The position numbers were made by a program, and so were the translations under genes. Shown here piece by piece: positions 15,523 to 23,537 of a DNA stretch of 64,000 nt; the first letter of the stretch is position 1, and every line of letters starts with the position of its first letter. The notes beneath the pieces were generated by a model. It was given only the letters and a program-made list of their open reading frames with translations. It did no database searches and was not told the origin of the DNA. The stretch is from Aestuariimicrobium soli (GTDB lineage: Bacteria; Actinomycetota; Actinomycetes; Propionibacteriales; Propionibacteriaceae). The stretch lies in contig NZ_JBPJSQ010000009.1 of the NCBI RefSeq assembly GCF_051192575.1, forward strand, positions 1 through 64,000. The letters run 5' to 3'.

Positions 15523-16581
15523 GTGACCGGGGTGGCCTCGATCGATCTGCGGTCGGACACCGTCACCCGCCCGACCGAGGCGATGCGCGCCGCGATGGCG
15601 CAGGCCCCGGTCGGTGACGACGTCTACGGCGAGGATCCCGCGATCCTCGAGTTCGAGGCGCGGGTGGCCGAGCTGTGCGGCAAGCCGGCGGCGCTGTTCT
15701 GCGCGACCGGCTCGCTGTCGAACCTGCTTGGGGTGAACGCCCTGGTCGCTCCCGGCACCGAGGTGCTGTGCGAGGCCTCGGCCCACATCGCGCGAGCCGA
15801 GATGGGTGCCCACGGCTCGCTGCACGGGGTGACCATGCGCACCTGGGTGGCCTCGGGGCGTGAGTCGGGCACGCCCGGCGTGGCCCGGACCGCGCAGGTG
15901 GCCGAACTGCTGTCGCCCGATGCCGGCCCCTATCTGGTGTCGACCGCCGCGGTCGAGATCGAGAACACCCACAACTTCGCGGGCGGCGCGATCCAGCCGA
16001 TCGAGCACCTGCGCGAGGTCTCGGCCCTGTGCCGCGAGGTGGGGGTGGGGCTGCACCTCGACGGCGCGCGGCTGTGGAACGCGCACGTCGAGACGGGAGT
16101 CTCGATCGCCGACTACGCGGCCCTGTTCGACACGGTGTCGCTGTGCTTCTCGAAGGGGCTCGGAGCCCCGGTGGGATCGGTGCTCGTCGGGTCGGACGAG
16201 GCCATCGCCGGGGCCCGGGTGCAACGCAAGCGCCTCGGGGCCGGGTGGCGGCAGGCCGGCATGCTGGCCGCGGCCGCGCAGTTTGCCCTCGACCACCACG
16301 TCGAGCGGCTGACCGATGACCATGCAGCGGCCCGCGCGTTCGCCGAGGCGGTGGCCCTCGCGGCCCCCGGTGCGGTCGATCCCGAGCGGGTGCCCACCAA
16401 CATCGTGGTGGTCGCGACCGGCGATCGTCCGGCGGGTGAGGTGGTGGCGGCAGCGGCCGAGCGCGGAGTGCGGCTGAGTGCTGTCGGGGCGCGCGTCGTC
16501 CGGGCGGTCACCCACCTCGACGTGACCACCGACCAGTGCCGGGCTGCCGGCGCGATCCTGGGCGAGTTGCTCGCCGGCTGA
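15523..16581 (+). CDS. ltaE: low-specificity L-threonine aldolase
   Basis: A 352-residue PLP-dependent fold-type I enzyme that cleaves L-threonine or L-allo-threonine to glycine and acetaldehyde. It begins with the typical IDLRSDTVTRPTEAM. GDDVYGEDP follows, then HLDGARLWNA with the PLP-contacting Asp, and Lys211 in LCFSKGLGAPVGS forms the Schiff base. The start is GTG at 15523, with GTG at 15532 as an alternative; it is only 4 bases after the aroG stop, so aroG-ltaE probably form one transcript. Confidence 0.92.
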   Translation: MTGVASIDLRSDTVTRPTEAMRAAMAQAPVGDDVYGEDPAILEFEARVAELCGKPAALFCATGSLSNLLGVNALVAPGTEVLCEASAHIARAEMGAHGSLHGVTMRTWVASGRESGTPGVARTAQVAELLSPDAGPYLVSTAAVEIENTHNFAGGAIQPIEHLREVSALCREVGVGLHLDGARLWNAHVETGVSIADYAALFDTVSLCFSKGLGAPVGSVLVGSDEAIAGARVQRKRLGAGWRQAGMLAAAAQFALDHHVERLTDDHAAARAFAEAVALAAPGAVDPERVPTNIVVVATGDRPAGEVVAAAAERGVRLSAVGARVVRAVTHLDVTTDQCRAAGAILGELLAG

Positions 16582-16623
16582 GCCCCCTCGCCGGCTGGCG
16601 GGTTGCCGGTCTCGTGAACACAC

Positions 16624-16700
16624 CGATCCGAATCGGCGCGCCCGTGCGAGTTCTTGCCACCAGGTGGCAAGAACGCGCACGGGGACACCGTTTCGGATCG
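16624..16700. repeat. 77 bp near-perfect palindrome
   Basis: Two 38-base arms (16624-16661 and 16663-16700) flank a single A; 33 of 38 positions pair. The core is TTCTTGCCACC-A-GGTGGCAAGAA. It lies between ltaE and the transporter gene. The arms share an 18-base word (CGATCCGAAACGGTGTCC type) with another spacer at 36103-36120, so this may be a dispersed palindromic element. It could also terminate ltaE transcription. Confidence 0.8.
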
Positions 16701-16718
16701 CTGCGCCGACGAGAGGCA

Positions 16719-16774
16719 CGTGTGTGCGGGGAGAGGGCATGCGTGTGTGGGGAGCGACACGCCTGTGTGGGGAA
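16719..16774. repeat. three spaced repeats of CGTGTGTGGGGAG type
   Basis: Three similar words (starting at 16719, 16742 and 16762; CGTGTGTGCGGGGAG, CGTGTGTGGGGAG, CCTGTGTGGGGAA) are spaced 20-23 bases apart. They lie directly upstream of the -10 box of the transporter gene, at the distance of -70 to -12. They could be a regulator-binding array or decayed duplications. Confidence 0.55.
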
Positions 16775-16785
16775 CCGCGCCTCGA

Positions 16786-16791
16786 TAGGGT
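16786..16791 (+). promoter_or_regulatory. -10 box for leaderless transporter gene
   Basis: TAGGGT is followed by exactly 7 bases and the GTG at 16799, with no ribosome site. Confidence 0.55.
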
Positions 16792-16798
16792 CACGCTC

Positions 16799-18151
16799 GT
16801 GACCGACACCCGCCAGACCGCACCCTGGCGCTACGCGCTGGGCATGTTCGGCATGAGCATTCCGATCACCATGATTCGGGGCTCGCTGCTGCTGTTCTAC
16901 GTCGACATCCTCGGCCTCGACGTGCGGGCGTACGGCATCGTGATGGGGGTCTACGCCGTCATCGACGCGATCGACAACCCCGTGCTGGGCTGGCTCTCGG
17001 ACCGCACCCGCACCCGCTTCGGGCGCCGCAAGCCCTGGCTCGTGGTGGGCACGGTGCTCGTCTGCGCCGGCTTGGTGGCGTTCTTCACCGTGCCCTCGGC
17101 CGCGGAGGGTGCCGCGCTGGTCGCGTGGTTCGCCGTGTTCGCGATCCTGTGCGAGGCCGCCGACTCGATGGTCTCGGCCAACTACGGGGCCCTGCTGCCC
17201 GAACTGTTCCCCACCGAGCGGCAGCGCGCCCTCGCCAACGGACTCAGGCAGGGCTTCCAACTGGTGGCCCTGGTGATCTCGCTGGCCCTGACGCCGCTGC
17301 TCACCACCGCGGTCTTCGGCACCGAGACCTCGTCCGAGGGGTTCTCGACCACCGCCGTGATCTATGCGGGGATCGCGCTCGTCAGCCTGCTGGTGATGGC
17401 ACTCGGGGTGCACGAGAACCCGCGCTACGCCCACGAGTCGTCGCCGCCGTTCCTGTCGTCGATCCGCAGCATCGTCACGACCCGGCTGTTCTGGGTGATC
17501 GCCGTGGCTGGCGCCTGTTACCTGATTCCGCTGGCCATGGTGGTGGGCGGCCTGCAGCTCTACATCAAGTACTGGCTGCGTCGTCCGGTCAGCGACGCCC
17601 TCGTGCTGCAGGGGCTGGTGATCGTGGTGGCCGGTGCCTGCGTGGCCGGCTGGACCGCCGTCATCCGCCGTCGGGGTGCCCCGATGGTGTGGCGGATCGG
17701 TTACTGCTTCCTGGTGGCTGGTTTCGCCGCCCTGTGGTGGGCCCGCGGTCTGGTGGGCGCCATCGTCGCCGGCTGCATCATCGCCGTCGGATGGGCGGGC
17801 CTGATGGCCACCACCGACCTGATCCAGGCCCGGCTGCTCGACGACGACGCGCGCCGCCACGGGGTGCACCGCGAGGGTGTCTTCCTGTCGGTCTTTGGCG
17901 TCTTCGGACGACTCTCCGCCGCCGGCAACGGGCTGGCGCTGGCCTCCCTCGCGTGGCTCTACGGCTACCACTCCGGGGACGACCCGGGGCCTCGTCCGGG
18001 GGAGGCGTTCCGCACTTATCTGGGGCTGTACCCGGCGCTGATCGCCGTGGTCGGGCTGGTGTTGGCCTTCGTCACCCGGGTGCCCGAGGCTGGCGCGGTA
18101 CCGGTGGCCGACCTCGACGACATCCCCGAACCCGAAGGAGCGCGACCGTGA
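16799..18151 (+). CDS. MFS transporter of the GPH (glycoside-pentoside-hexuronide) type
   Basis: A 450-residue membrane protein with about 12 transmembrane helices. The loop between TM2 and TM3 reads WLSDRTRTRFGRRKPW, the hallmark of GPH:cation symporters such as MelB. Substrate is probably a sugar or glycoside carried with a cation; it cannot be read from sequence. GTG at 16799 is chosen from the leaderless -10 box. Its stop overlaps the PHP hydrolase start by 4 bases (GTGA), indicating a transport-plus-hydrolysis unit. Confidence 0.85.
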   Translation: MTDTRQTAPWRYALGMFGMSIPITMIRGSLLLFYVDILGLDVRAYGIVMGVYAVIDAIDNPVLGWLSDRTRTRFGRRKPWLVVGTVLVCAGLVAFFTVPSAAEGAALVAWFAVFAILCEAADSMVSANYGALLPELFPTERQRALANGLRQGFQLVALVISLALTPLLTTAVFGTETSSEGFSTTAVIYAGIALVSLLVMALGVHENPRYAHESSPPFLSSIRSIVTTRLFWVIAVAGACYLIPLAMVVGGLQLYIKYWLRRPVSDALVLQGLVIVVAGACVAGWTAVIRRRGAPMVWRIGYCFLVAGFAALWWARGLVGAIVAGCIIAVGWAGLMATTDLIQARLLDDDARRHGVHREGVFLSVFGVFGRLSAAGNGLALASLAWLYGYHSGDDPGPRPGEAFRTYLGLYPALIAVVGLVLAFVTRVPEAGAVPVADLDDIPEPEGARP

Positions 18152-19440
18152 CCCTGATCACCCGTCGGTTCACGCTGGCCGACCAGCTCGAGAACCGCTA
18201 CCCGACGGTGGCGTTCGACGTGCCCGCAGGGGTTGACTCGTTCGAAGTGCGGCTCGCGTACGACCGCTCCGGCGCCGTGGTCGACCTCGGCTGCGAGGCA
18301 CCCCTGGGTGCCTTCGAGCAGCAGTGGCGCGGCTGGTCGGGCGGTGCGCGCGACCGGTTCGTGGTCGGACGAGACCGCGCCACCCCCGGCTACCTGCCCG
18401 GGCTGGCCCCCGGCACCTGGCACGTGGTGCTGGGGCTCCACCAACTCGCCCCGGCGACCGATCCCAGGCAGCCGTTCACCCGGAACGTCGAGCCGCTCGA
18501 AGTCACCGTCGAGGTGCTCATGCCCGCCGAGAGCACCATCCGGGAAGAACCCCTGGCCCCGGTGGCCGACACCGTGGCCGAGACTCCCCGTGGCAGCGCT
18601 CGCGGGCTGCCCGCTCCGCCCGGACTCACCTGGTTCGCCGGTGACCTGCACGCCCACACCACTCACTCCGACGGCAGCCTGTCGATCGACCAGTTGGCGG
18701 CGTTGGCGGCCTCGCGCGGACTCGACTTCCTCGCCGTCACCGACCACAACACCACCAGCCACTTTCCGCACCTGGCCTCCTCGTCCGCGCGCCACGGCGT
18801 CCGACTGGTGCCCGGCCAGGAGGTCACCACCCACCGCGGCCACGCCAACGCATTGGGTGACATCTCGTGGGTCGACTTCCGGACGAACCCCGACGTCTGG
18901 GTGTCGCAGGTGCTGGTCGAGGACGGCCTGCTGAGCGTCAACCACCCCATTCAGGACGACTGTGCCTGGCAGCATCCGCTGATGGTGCGCCCACCGCTGC
19001 TGGAGTTCTGGCACATCTCGGGCTTCCTCGACCAGACGGCGACCGGGGCGTGGGCGTTCTGGCGACAGTGGCGCGAAGCCAGTCGCGCCGCCGGCTGGCC
19101 CGACCCGATCCTGGTGGGGGGTTCCGACTTCCACCACCCCGAGCAGGGCTACCCGCCGGGCACGCCCACCACGTGGGTCGCGGCGCGGGACTCGTCGGTC
19201 GATGCGCTGCTCGACGGCATCGCCGAGGGGCAGGTCGCCATCAGCCGGTTCCCGGGGGCGGGCGAACCGGTGATGGTGCGGGTCGGCGACGAGGTGGTGG
19301 TGGTCGACGGGGATGGTTGCGTCGCCGTCACCGAGAGCGGTCTCGGACGAGTCGTGCGCGGCGATCGCTGGACGATGCCCGCACCCGAGGGAGTACTGCG
19401 GCTGGAGGCCGTGGACCGCACCCTGCTGGCCGTCTGCTGA
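18148..19440 (+). CDS. PHP-domain metallohydrolase (CehA/McbA family)
   Basis: A 430-residue predicted metal-dependent phosphoesterase or ester hydrolase. GTG at 18148 overlaps the transporter stop and has GAAGGAG 7 bases upstream. Residues 1-150 form a beta-rich N-terminal domain. The PHP metal-binding motifs then follow in order: DLHAHTTHSDGS, AVTDHN, PGQEVTTHRGHANALG, VNHP and GSDFHHP. CehA/McbA proteins include carbaryl hydrolase, but most members are of unknown substrate. Coupling to the transporter implies an imported, probably phosphorylated or esterified, compound. Confidence 0.85.
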   Translation: MTLITRRFTLADQLENRYPTVAFDVPAGVDSFEVRLAYDRSGAVVDLGCEAPLGAFEQQWRGWSGGARDRFVVGRDRATPGYLPGLAPGTWHVVLGLHQLAPATDPRQPFTRNVEPLEVTVEVLMPAESTIREEPLAPVADTVAETPRGSARGLPAPPGLTWFAGDLHAHTTHSDGSLSIDQLAALAASRGLDFLAVTDHNTTSHFPHLASSSARHGVRLVPGQEVTTHRGHANALGDISWVDFRTNPDVWVSQVLVEDGLLSVNHPIQDDCAWQHPLMVRPPLLEFWHISGFLDQTATGAWAFWRQWREASRAAGWPDPILVGGSDFHHPEQGYPPGTPTTWVAARDSSVDALLDGIAEGQVAISRFPGAGEPVMVRVGDEVVVVDGDGCVAVTESGLGRVVRGDRWTMPAPEGVLRLEAVDRTLLAVC

Positions 19441-19479
19441 CCGCTCCGCCGGCCGATCCCGCGTGGCAGAGTGGGTGCC

Positions 19480-20136
19480 ATGCGGATCACTCACCTGGGA
19501 CATGCCTGCGTGCTCGTCGAAGTCGCCGACCGGCGCCTGCTCATCGACCCAGGCAACTTCTCGACCGCCTGGTACTCGGTGACCGACCTCGACGCGGTGC
19601 TGGTGACCCACCAGCATCCCGATCACGTCGACACCGAGCGCGTGCCTGCCCTGCTGGCGGCCAATCCCGACGCCCAGGTGTGGGTGGAACCACAGGTGCT
19701 TGAGCGGGTGGACCTCGGTGCCGCCGCCGGTCGCGCACAGGGGCTCGCGGCAGACTCGTCCGTCGATCTGGGGTCGGTGCGGGTCAGCGCCGTCGGCGGA
19801 CTGCACGCGGTCATCCACCGCGACATCCCCCAGATCGGCAACGTGGGGCTGGTGGTGGAGTGCGAGGGGGAGCCGCGTTTGTTCCACCCCGGCGACTCGC
19901 TGGCCACCTGCCCGGCCGGCGTCGACGTGCTCGCGGTGCCGGGCTACGGGCCGTGGGCCGCGATGAAGGAGACGGTCGACTTCGCCCGTGAGGTGGCTGC
20001 GCCGCAGGGGTTCATCGTGCACGACGGGCTGCTCAGTGAGCGCGGGTTTGCCCTGGTGCACGGCCGGATCGGCGAGATGACCCCGACCTCGATGGTCGAC
20101 CTGCGCGCGGGGGAGCCGTGGACTCCGACCGCCTGA
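19480..20136 (+). CDS. metallo-beta-lactamase-fold hydrolase (UlaG-like)
   Basis: A 218-residue MBL-fold enzyme. It begins MRITHLGHACVLVEV as in the UlaG/YtnP-like COG2220 group, with metal ligands in THQHPDH, a His in GGLHAVIH and an Asp in LFHPGDSL. Members hydrolyse phosphodiesters or lactones; substrate is unknown. A CAGAGT word 7 bases before the ATG resembles the leaderless signature but lacks its first T. It follows the PHP hydrolase by 39 bases on the same strand. Confidence 0.85.
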   Translation: MRITHLGHACVLVEVADRRLLIDPGNFSTAWYSVTDLDAVLVTHQHPDHVDTERVPALLAANPDAQVWVEPQVLERVDLGAAAGRAQGLAADSSVDLGSVRVSAVGGLHAVIHRDIPQIGNVGLVVECEGEPRLFHPGDSLATCPAGVDVLAVPGYGPWAAMKETVDFAREVAAPQGFIVHDGLLSERGFALVHGRIGEMTPTSMVDLRAGEPWTPTA

Positions 20137-20199
20137 CCTGAGGCTCGGTGACCAGCCTCGGGGGCCTTCTCGGAGCGAGACAATGGAGCAAACCTATTG

Positions 20200-20215
20200 C
20201 TGAACAAGCGTTCAG
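20200..20215. promoter_or_regulatory. palindromic operator upstream of the carboxylesterase
   Basis: CTGAAC-AAGC-GTTCAG is a perfect 6+6 palindrome about 85 bases before the esterase start. The TGAAC(N4)GTTCA core resembles sites of TetR-family repressors. A TATGGT follows at 20216-20221 as a possible -10. No TetR gene lies in the window. Confidence 0.5.
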
Positions 20216-20299
20216 TATGGTTGGGTCGAGGTGAGGCTGTGAGCCTTCCGACCGGACGACCGGTCGCGAGTCTTGTTCAACGACGAATGGGAGTTCGCC

Positions 20300-21931
20300 A
20301 TGCCATCCCTGTCCCGACGACACGTTCTGGCCGGGGGTGCCGCGGCCGCCGCGGCCTCGGCCCTCACCTGCACTGCGGCCCAGGCTGCACCAGCCCAGGC
20401 CGCCCCCACCCAGGCCAGCCCCACCCGAGGAGCCACCGTGAAGGTCACCGGCGGAGTCGTCCGCGGAACGGTCGACGCGAATGGCGTCAAGGTCTTCAAG
20501 GGCATCCCGTATGCCGCGTCGACGGCCGGACCCAACCGCTGGGGCGCACCGCAACCCGTGGTGCCGTGGACCGGCGTTCGTTCGGCCACCGAGTTCGGGC
20601 CGATCGCCGTGCAGAACGTCGCCACGGCGCCGTTCGGGCCGTGGACCTGGGAGTACCTCGACACCTTCATGAGCCTCGAGAACGGGCTGATGGGCGAGGA
20701 CTGCCTGCGCGTGAACGTGTGGACGACCGCCACCCCGAACGCGAACCGACCCGTGATCGTCTACATCCACGGCGGCGCCAACACCTCGGGCAGCGGCGGC
20801 AACGAGGTCTACACGGGCGAGAACATCGCGCAGCAGGGTGTCGTGCACGTGACCATCAACTACCGCGTGGGCATCTTCGGCTTCTTGGCGATGAAGGACG
20901 CGGCCGGCGACGAGGTCACCGGGAACTTCGCCTTCCTCGACATGGTCGCGGCGCTGCGTTGGGTGCGTGACAACATCGCGGCCTTCGGCGGCGACCCCGG
21001 CAACGTGACGGTGGCGGGTCAGTCGGCCGGCAGCAGCGACATCCAGACGCTGATCGCCTCGCCGGCGGCCGCGGGTCTGTTCCGTCGGGCGGTCACCATG
21101 AGCTCGAACAGCATCGACCGGGCTGTCACCTCGCTGGCCCAAGCTCAGGACCGCGCCGGCCAGGCGTTCGGGGAGTTCACGCTGGCGCAGTTGCGCTCGA
21201 TGAGTGCCCAGCAGGTGCAGGCACTGACCTCGCGGTACAACCCCTCGGGGGCCGTGATCGACGGCGCGGTGGTGACCAGCTCGTTGACCGAGGCCTACGC
21301 CGCGGGCACCGCCAACGCCGTCGACCTGATGATCGGCAATGTCGACGGCGACGCCGGTCTGTTCGGCCTGCTGCGGCTGCCGGACGACAACAGCGACGCG
21401 TTCGATCGGGTGCAGACGGTCACCCCCGCCGCCTACGCCCAAGCGGTCACAGAACAGTTCGGGGCGAAGTTCCTTGAGCTGTACCCGGCCGACCCGACCG
21501 CGACCAATGTGATCGAGACGGCCCGCGCCCTGCAGGCCGACGGTCTGGTCGCCCAGGCCATGCGGCAGGCCGAGGTGCGCGCGAGCCACTATGCCGACCG
21601 CACCACGCTGGTCTACGAGTTCTCGCGCGACGTGCCCGACACCCCCGAGCGGATGGCGGCCTTCGGCCCGTTCCACACCGGCGACGTCGGCTACTGGTTC
21701 AACTACTTCTCCGACACCTGGCACCGTCCGTGGACGAGCACCGACCGGGCGTTGGGGGTGGCGATGTCGAACCGGCTGGTCGAGTTCGCCACCACGGGGA
21801 AGGTCAGCGGCTGGCCGGCGCTGCGCGGTGGCGAGTCGGCGCGGGAGTACCTGCACCTGACCGATGCCGCGAGAACTGCCGAGTTGAGCCCTGCGAAGGC
21901 AGCGGCCTGGGCGCGGTACTGGACGCCCTGA
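20300..21931 (+). CDS. Tat-exported type B carboxylesterase
   Basis: A 543-residue alpha/beta hydrolase of the cholinesterase-like family. The N-terminus MPSLSRRHVLAGGAAAAAAS carries a twin-arginine signal, and AQAAPAQAAPTQA follows as cleavage and linker region. The oxyanion loop is YIHGGAN, the nucleophile is Ser242 in GQSAGSSD (usually GESAGG), and the catalytic His459 is in FGPFHTGDVGYW. EDCLRVNVWTT is the second family signature. It probably hydrolyses extracellular esters. The start follows a weak GGGAG. It is preceded by a TetR-like palindrome and ends facing a minus gene across a long inverted repeat. Confidence 0.9.
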   Translation: MPSLSRRHVLAGGAAAAAASALTCTAAQAAPAQAAPTQASPTRGATVKVTGGVVRGTVDANGVKVFKGIPYAASTAGPNRWGAPQPVVPWTGVRSATEFGPIAVQNVATAPFGPWTWEYLDTFMSLENGLMGEDCLRVNVWTTATPNANRPVIVYIHGGANTSGSGGNEVYTGENIAQQGVVHVTINYRVGIFGFLAMKDAAGDEVTGNFAFLDMVAALRWVRDNIAAFGGDPGNVTVAGQSAGSSDIQTLIASPAAAGLFRRAVTMSSNSIDRAVTSLAQAQDRAGQAFGEFTLAQLRSMSAQQVQALTSRYNPSGAVIDGAVVTSSLTEAYAAGTANAVDLMIGNVDGDAGLFGLLRLPDDNSDAFDRVQTVTPAAYAQAVTEQFGAKFLELYPADPTATNVIETARALQADGLVAQAMRQAEVRASHYADRTTLVYEFSRDVPDTPERMAAFGPFHTGDVGYWFNYFSDTWHRPWTSTDRALGVAMSNRLVEFATTGKVSGWPALRGGESAREYLHLTDAARTAELSPAKAAAWARYWTP

Positions 21932-21952
21932 CATCTGGACACCCTGACACCC

Positions 21953-22031
21953 TGACGCGATCGTGACTGCTCGACGCCGGAACCGGGCCCACAGGGGGCC
22001 TGGTCGGTGTCGAGCAGTCACATCTGCGTCA
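21953..22031. terminator. bidirectional inverted repeat between convergent genes
   Basis: GTGACTGCTCGAC (21963-21975) pairs with GTCGAGCAGTCAC (22009-22021), and outer TGACGC (21953) pairs with GCGTCA (22026-22031). It fills the spacer between two converging stop codons (21931 and 22036), so it would end transcription in both directions. A short ACACCCTG duplication precedes it. Confidence 0.7.
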
Positions 22032-22035
22032 CCCG

Positions 22036-23361
22036 TCAGTACGGACGAGCCCCGGGGATCGGCTGACGCGGCTCCGGGGCCTCGACCGCGGACCGGCTCT
22101 GGCCCCCATCGAGGTCGGCTTCGATGGCGCCATGGAGCGGCACCGGCGGCACGGCCAGCCCGAGGTTCTCCCAGACGTAGTTCGGCACCCGACTGAAGAA
22201 GTCGAGGAAGAAGGCCCGCCCGCCCTCCATCGAGTCGAGGGTGTGCTCGCAGTTGACGTGCAGCCGACCGTTGTCGAACTCGAAGGGCGGCGGATTGACC
22301 TCCATCAGCCACTGCATCATGCGCGGATGGAAGATGTCGTGGGCGAAACGGGCGTCGGGGGCGCGCACCGTGAACCGCTCGTTGAAGTCGATGGACTCGA
22401 ACTGTCGCTTGTTGCCGAACCAGCCCGAGTTCACCTTGAACTCCCCGAAGGGGAATCCCGGGTGGAACTCCCGCAGATCCTCCGAGTGGTGGTCCGTCAC
22501 CGTCCTGGTGCGGGTACCGCCGTTGCCGTCGGACTCGGTGACGGTGCGGGTGGTCGTCCAGTGATGGGTGAGCGCCACGATGGTGATCGGCCCCTCGGAG
22601 GTGAACATGACGTTCTTGGCCTGGTGGTTGGAGCCGGCCGTGGTGTGCTCGACCTGGGCGAGGATGCCGTCGTCCCGGGGGCGGTAGGTCCAGTCGGTGC
22701 GCTGGTAGAAGCTCAGCTCGGCCGGGGCGGGTTCCCCCTGGAACTGCTGGAACGACGGCCCGGCCAGGGCCTGCGCCCCGATGGCGAGGGCCTCGATGAA
22801 CCCCTGCAGGGCGTCGGCGTCCTTGGGGGCGCCGAGGCCGACCAACGAGGCGTGGTCGATGGTCACCTGCGGGGGCACGACCTGGGAGAGGGCTCGCAGG
22901 CTGGGGTCCAGCGCCTGGGCGGCGGCCTGCACGAACGAGGCATCCTGCCCGATCTGGCGCAGCCCCCCGACCTGGCTGAACTCAACGGCGTTGATGCCGG
23001 GCCTGGCCGTCCCGACCGGGAAGGTGTGGAACTCGGGCATGGCATGCGGCAGCGGCATCACCACGATGTAGCCCTCGCCAGACGAACTCGCGCTCGAGGA
23101 GTACTTGAACGCCTGGAAGGGCACTCCCGAGGACGACCTCCCGACGATCTGGTCGTCAACCTTGCGGTCGAAACCGATGCCGAAGGGCGGCACGTTCAGC
23201 CCGTGCACGATCGACACGGTGGGCGAGGTGATGAACTGCCAGCCCTTGTCGCGCAGCGACTTCACGTACCGCGCCCGCACCACACCCCAGGCGATCAGGC
23301 AGGCAGCCACGATGCCCACGATCACCAGCAGCAGGATGATGAAGCCTCCCGCTCCGTCCAT
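22036..23361 (-). CDS. unknown membrane-anchored protein, 441 residues
   Basis: I do not recognise the family with confidence. An N-terminal transmembrane anchor (IILLLVIVGIVAACLIAWGV) is followed by a large soluble part of beta-rich appearance. FQAFKYSSSASSSGEGYIVV recalls DUF3137-like modules, and so does FNERFTVRAPDARFAHDIF with HPRMMQWLMEV near the end. The middle contains a Thr/Asp/Gly-rich stretch (TESDGNGGTRTRTVTDHH). The tail is Pro-rich. A GGAGA-type site precedes the ATG at 23361. It stands between two long inverted repeats and probably forms its own transcript. Confidence 0.6.
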   Translation of the reverse strand: MDGAGGFIILLLVIVGIVAACLIAWGVVRARYVKSLRDKGWQFITSPTVSIVHGLNVPPFGIGFDRKVDDQIVGRSSSGVPFQAFKYSSSASSSGEGYIVVMPLPHAMPEFHTFPVGTARPGINAVEFSQVGGLRQIGQDASFVQAAAQALDPSLRALSQVVPPQVTIDHASLVGLGAPKDADALQGFIEALAIGAQALAGPSFQQFQGEPAPAELSFYQRTDWTYRPRDDGILAQVEHTTAGSNHQAKNVMFTSEGPITIVALTHHWTTTRTVTESDGNGGTRTRTVTDHHSEDLREFHPGFPFGEFKVNSGWFGNKRQFESIDFNERFTVRAPDARFAHDIFHPRMMQWLMEVNPPPFEFDNGRLHVNCEHTLDSMEGGRAFFLDFFSRVPNYVWENLGLAVPPVPLHGAIEADLDGGQSRSAVEAPEPRQPIPGARPY

Positions 23362-23466
23362 GTCGGTCTCCTCTCGTCAGCCCCAAGCTTGTCACGACCG
23401 GTGTCGAGGCAGCGGGCGACCATCGGACGAACCTCAGCCCCGCTGGGCTCCGACCAACCGGCCACG

Positions 23467-23537
23467 ACAATCGCGTGACGCAGTCACCGCTGGATGGCGT
23501 TGGAGGGCCCACAACGGCCACTGCGTCACGCGATTGT
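23467..23537. terminator. 18 bp perfect inverted repeat overlapping a stop codon
   Basis: ACAATCGCGTGACGCAGT (23467-23484) and its exact complement (23520-23537) enclose 35 bases that can pair further (GGCCGTTG with CAACGCC). On the minus strand the EamA stop codon (23526-23528) lies within the first arm, so this is probably the terminator of that gene. Its words GCAGTCAC and GCGTCAC recur in the repeat at 21953-22031. Confidence 0.7.

Noticed and set aside
13014..15566. An 850-codon minus-strand frame under macS, macR and aroG
   Set aside because: Low-complexity translation, antisense to three recognised genes, with no start signal.
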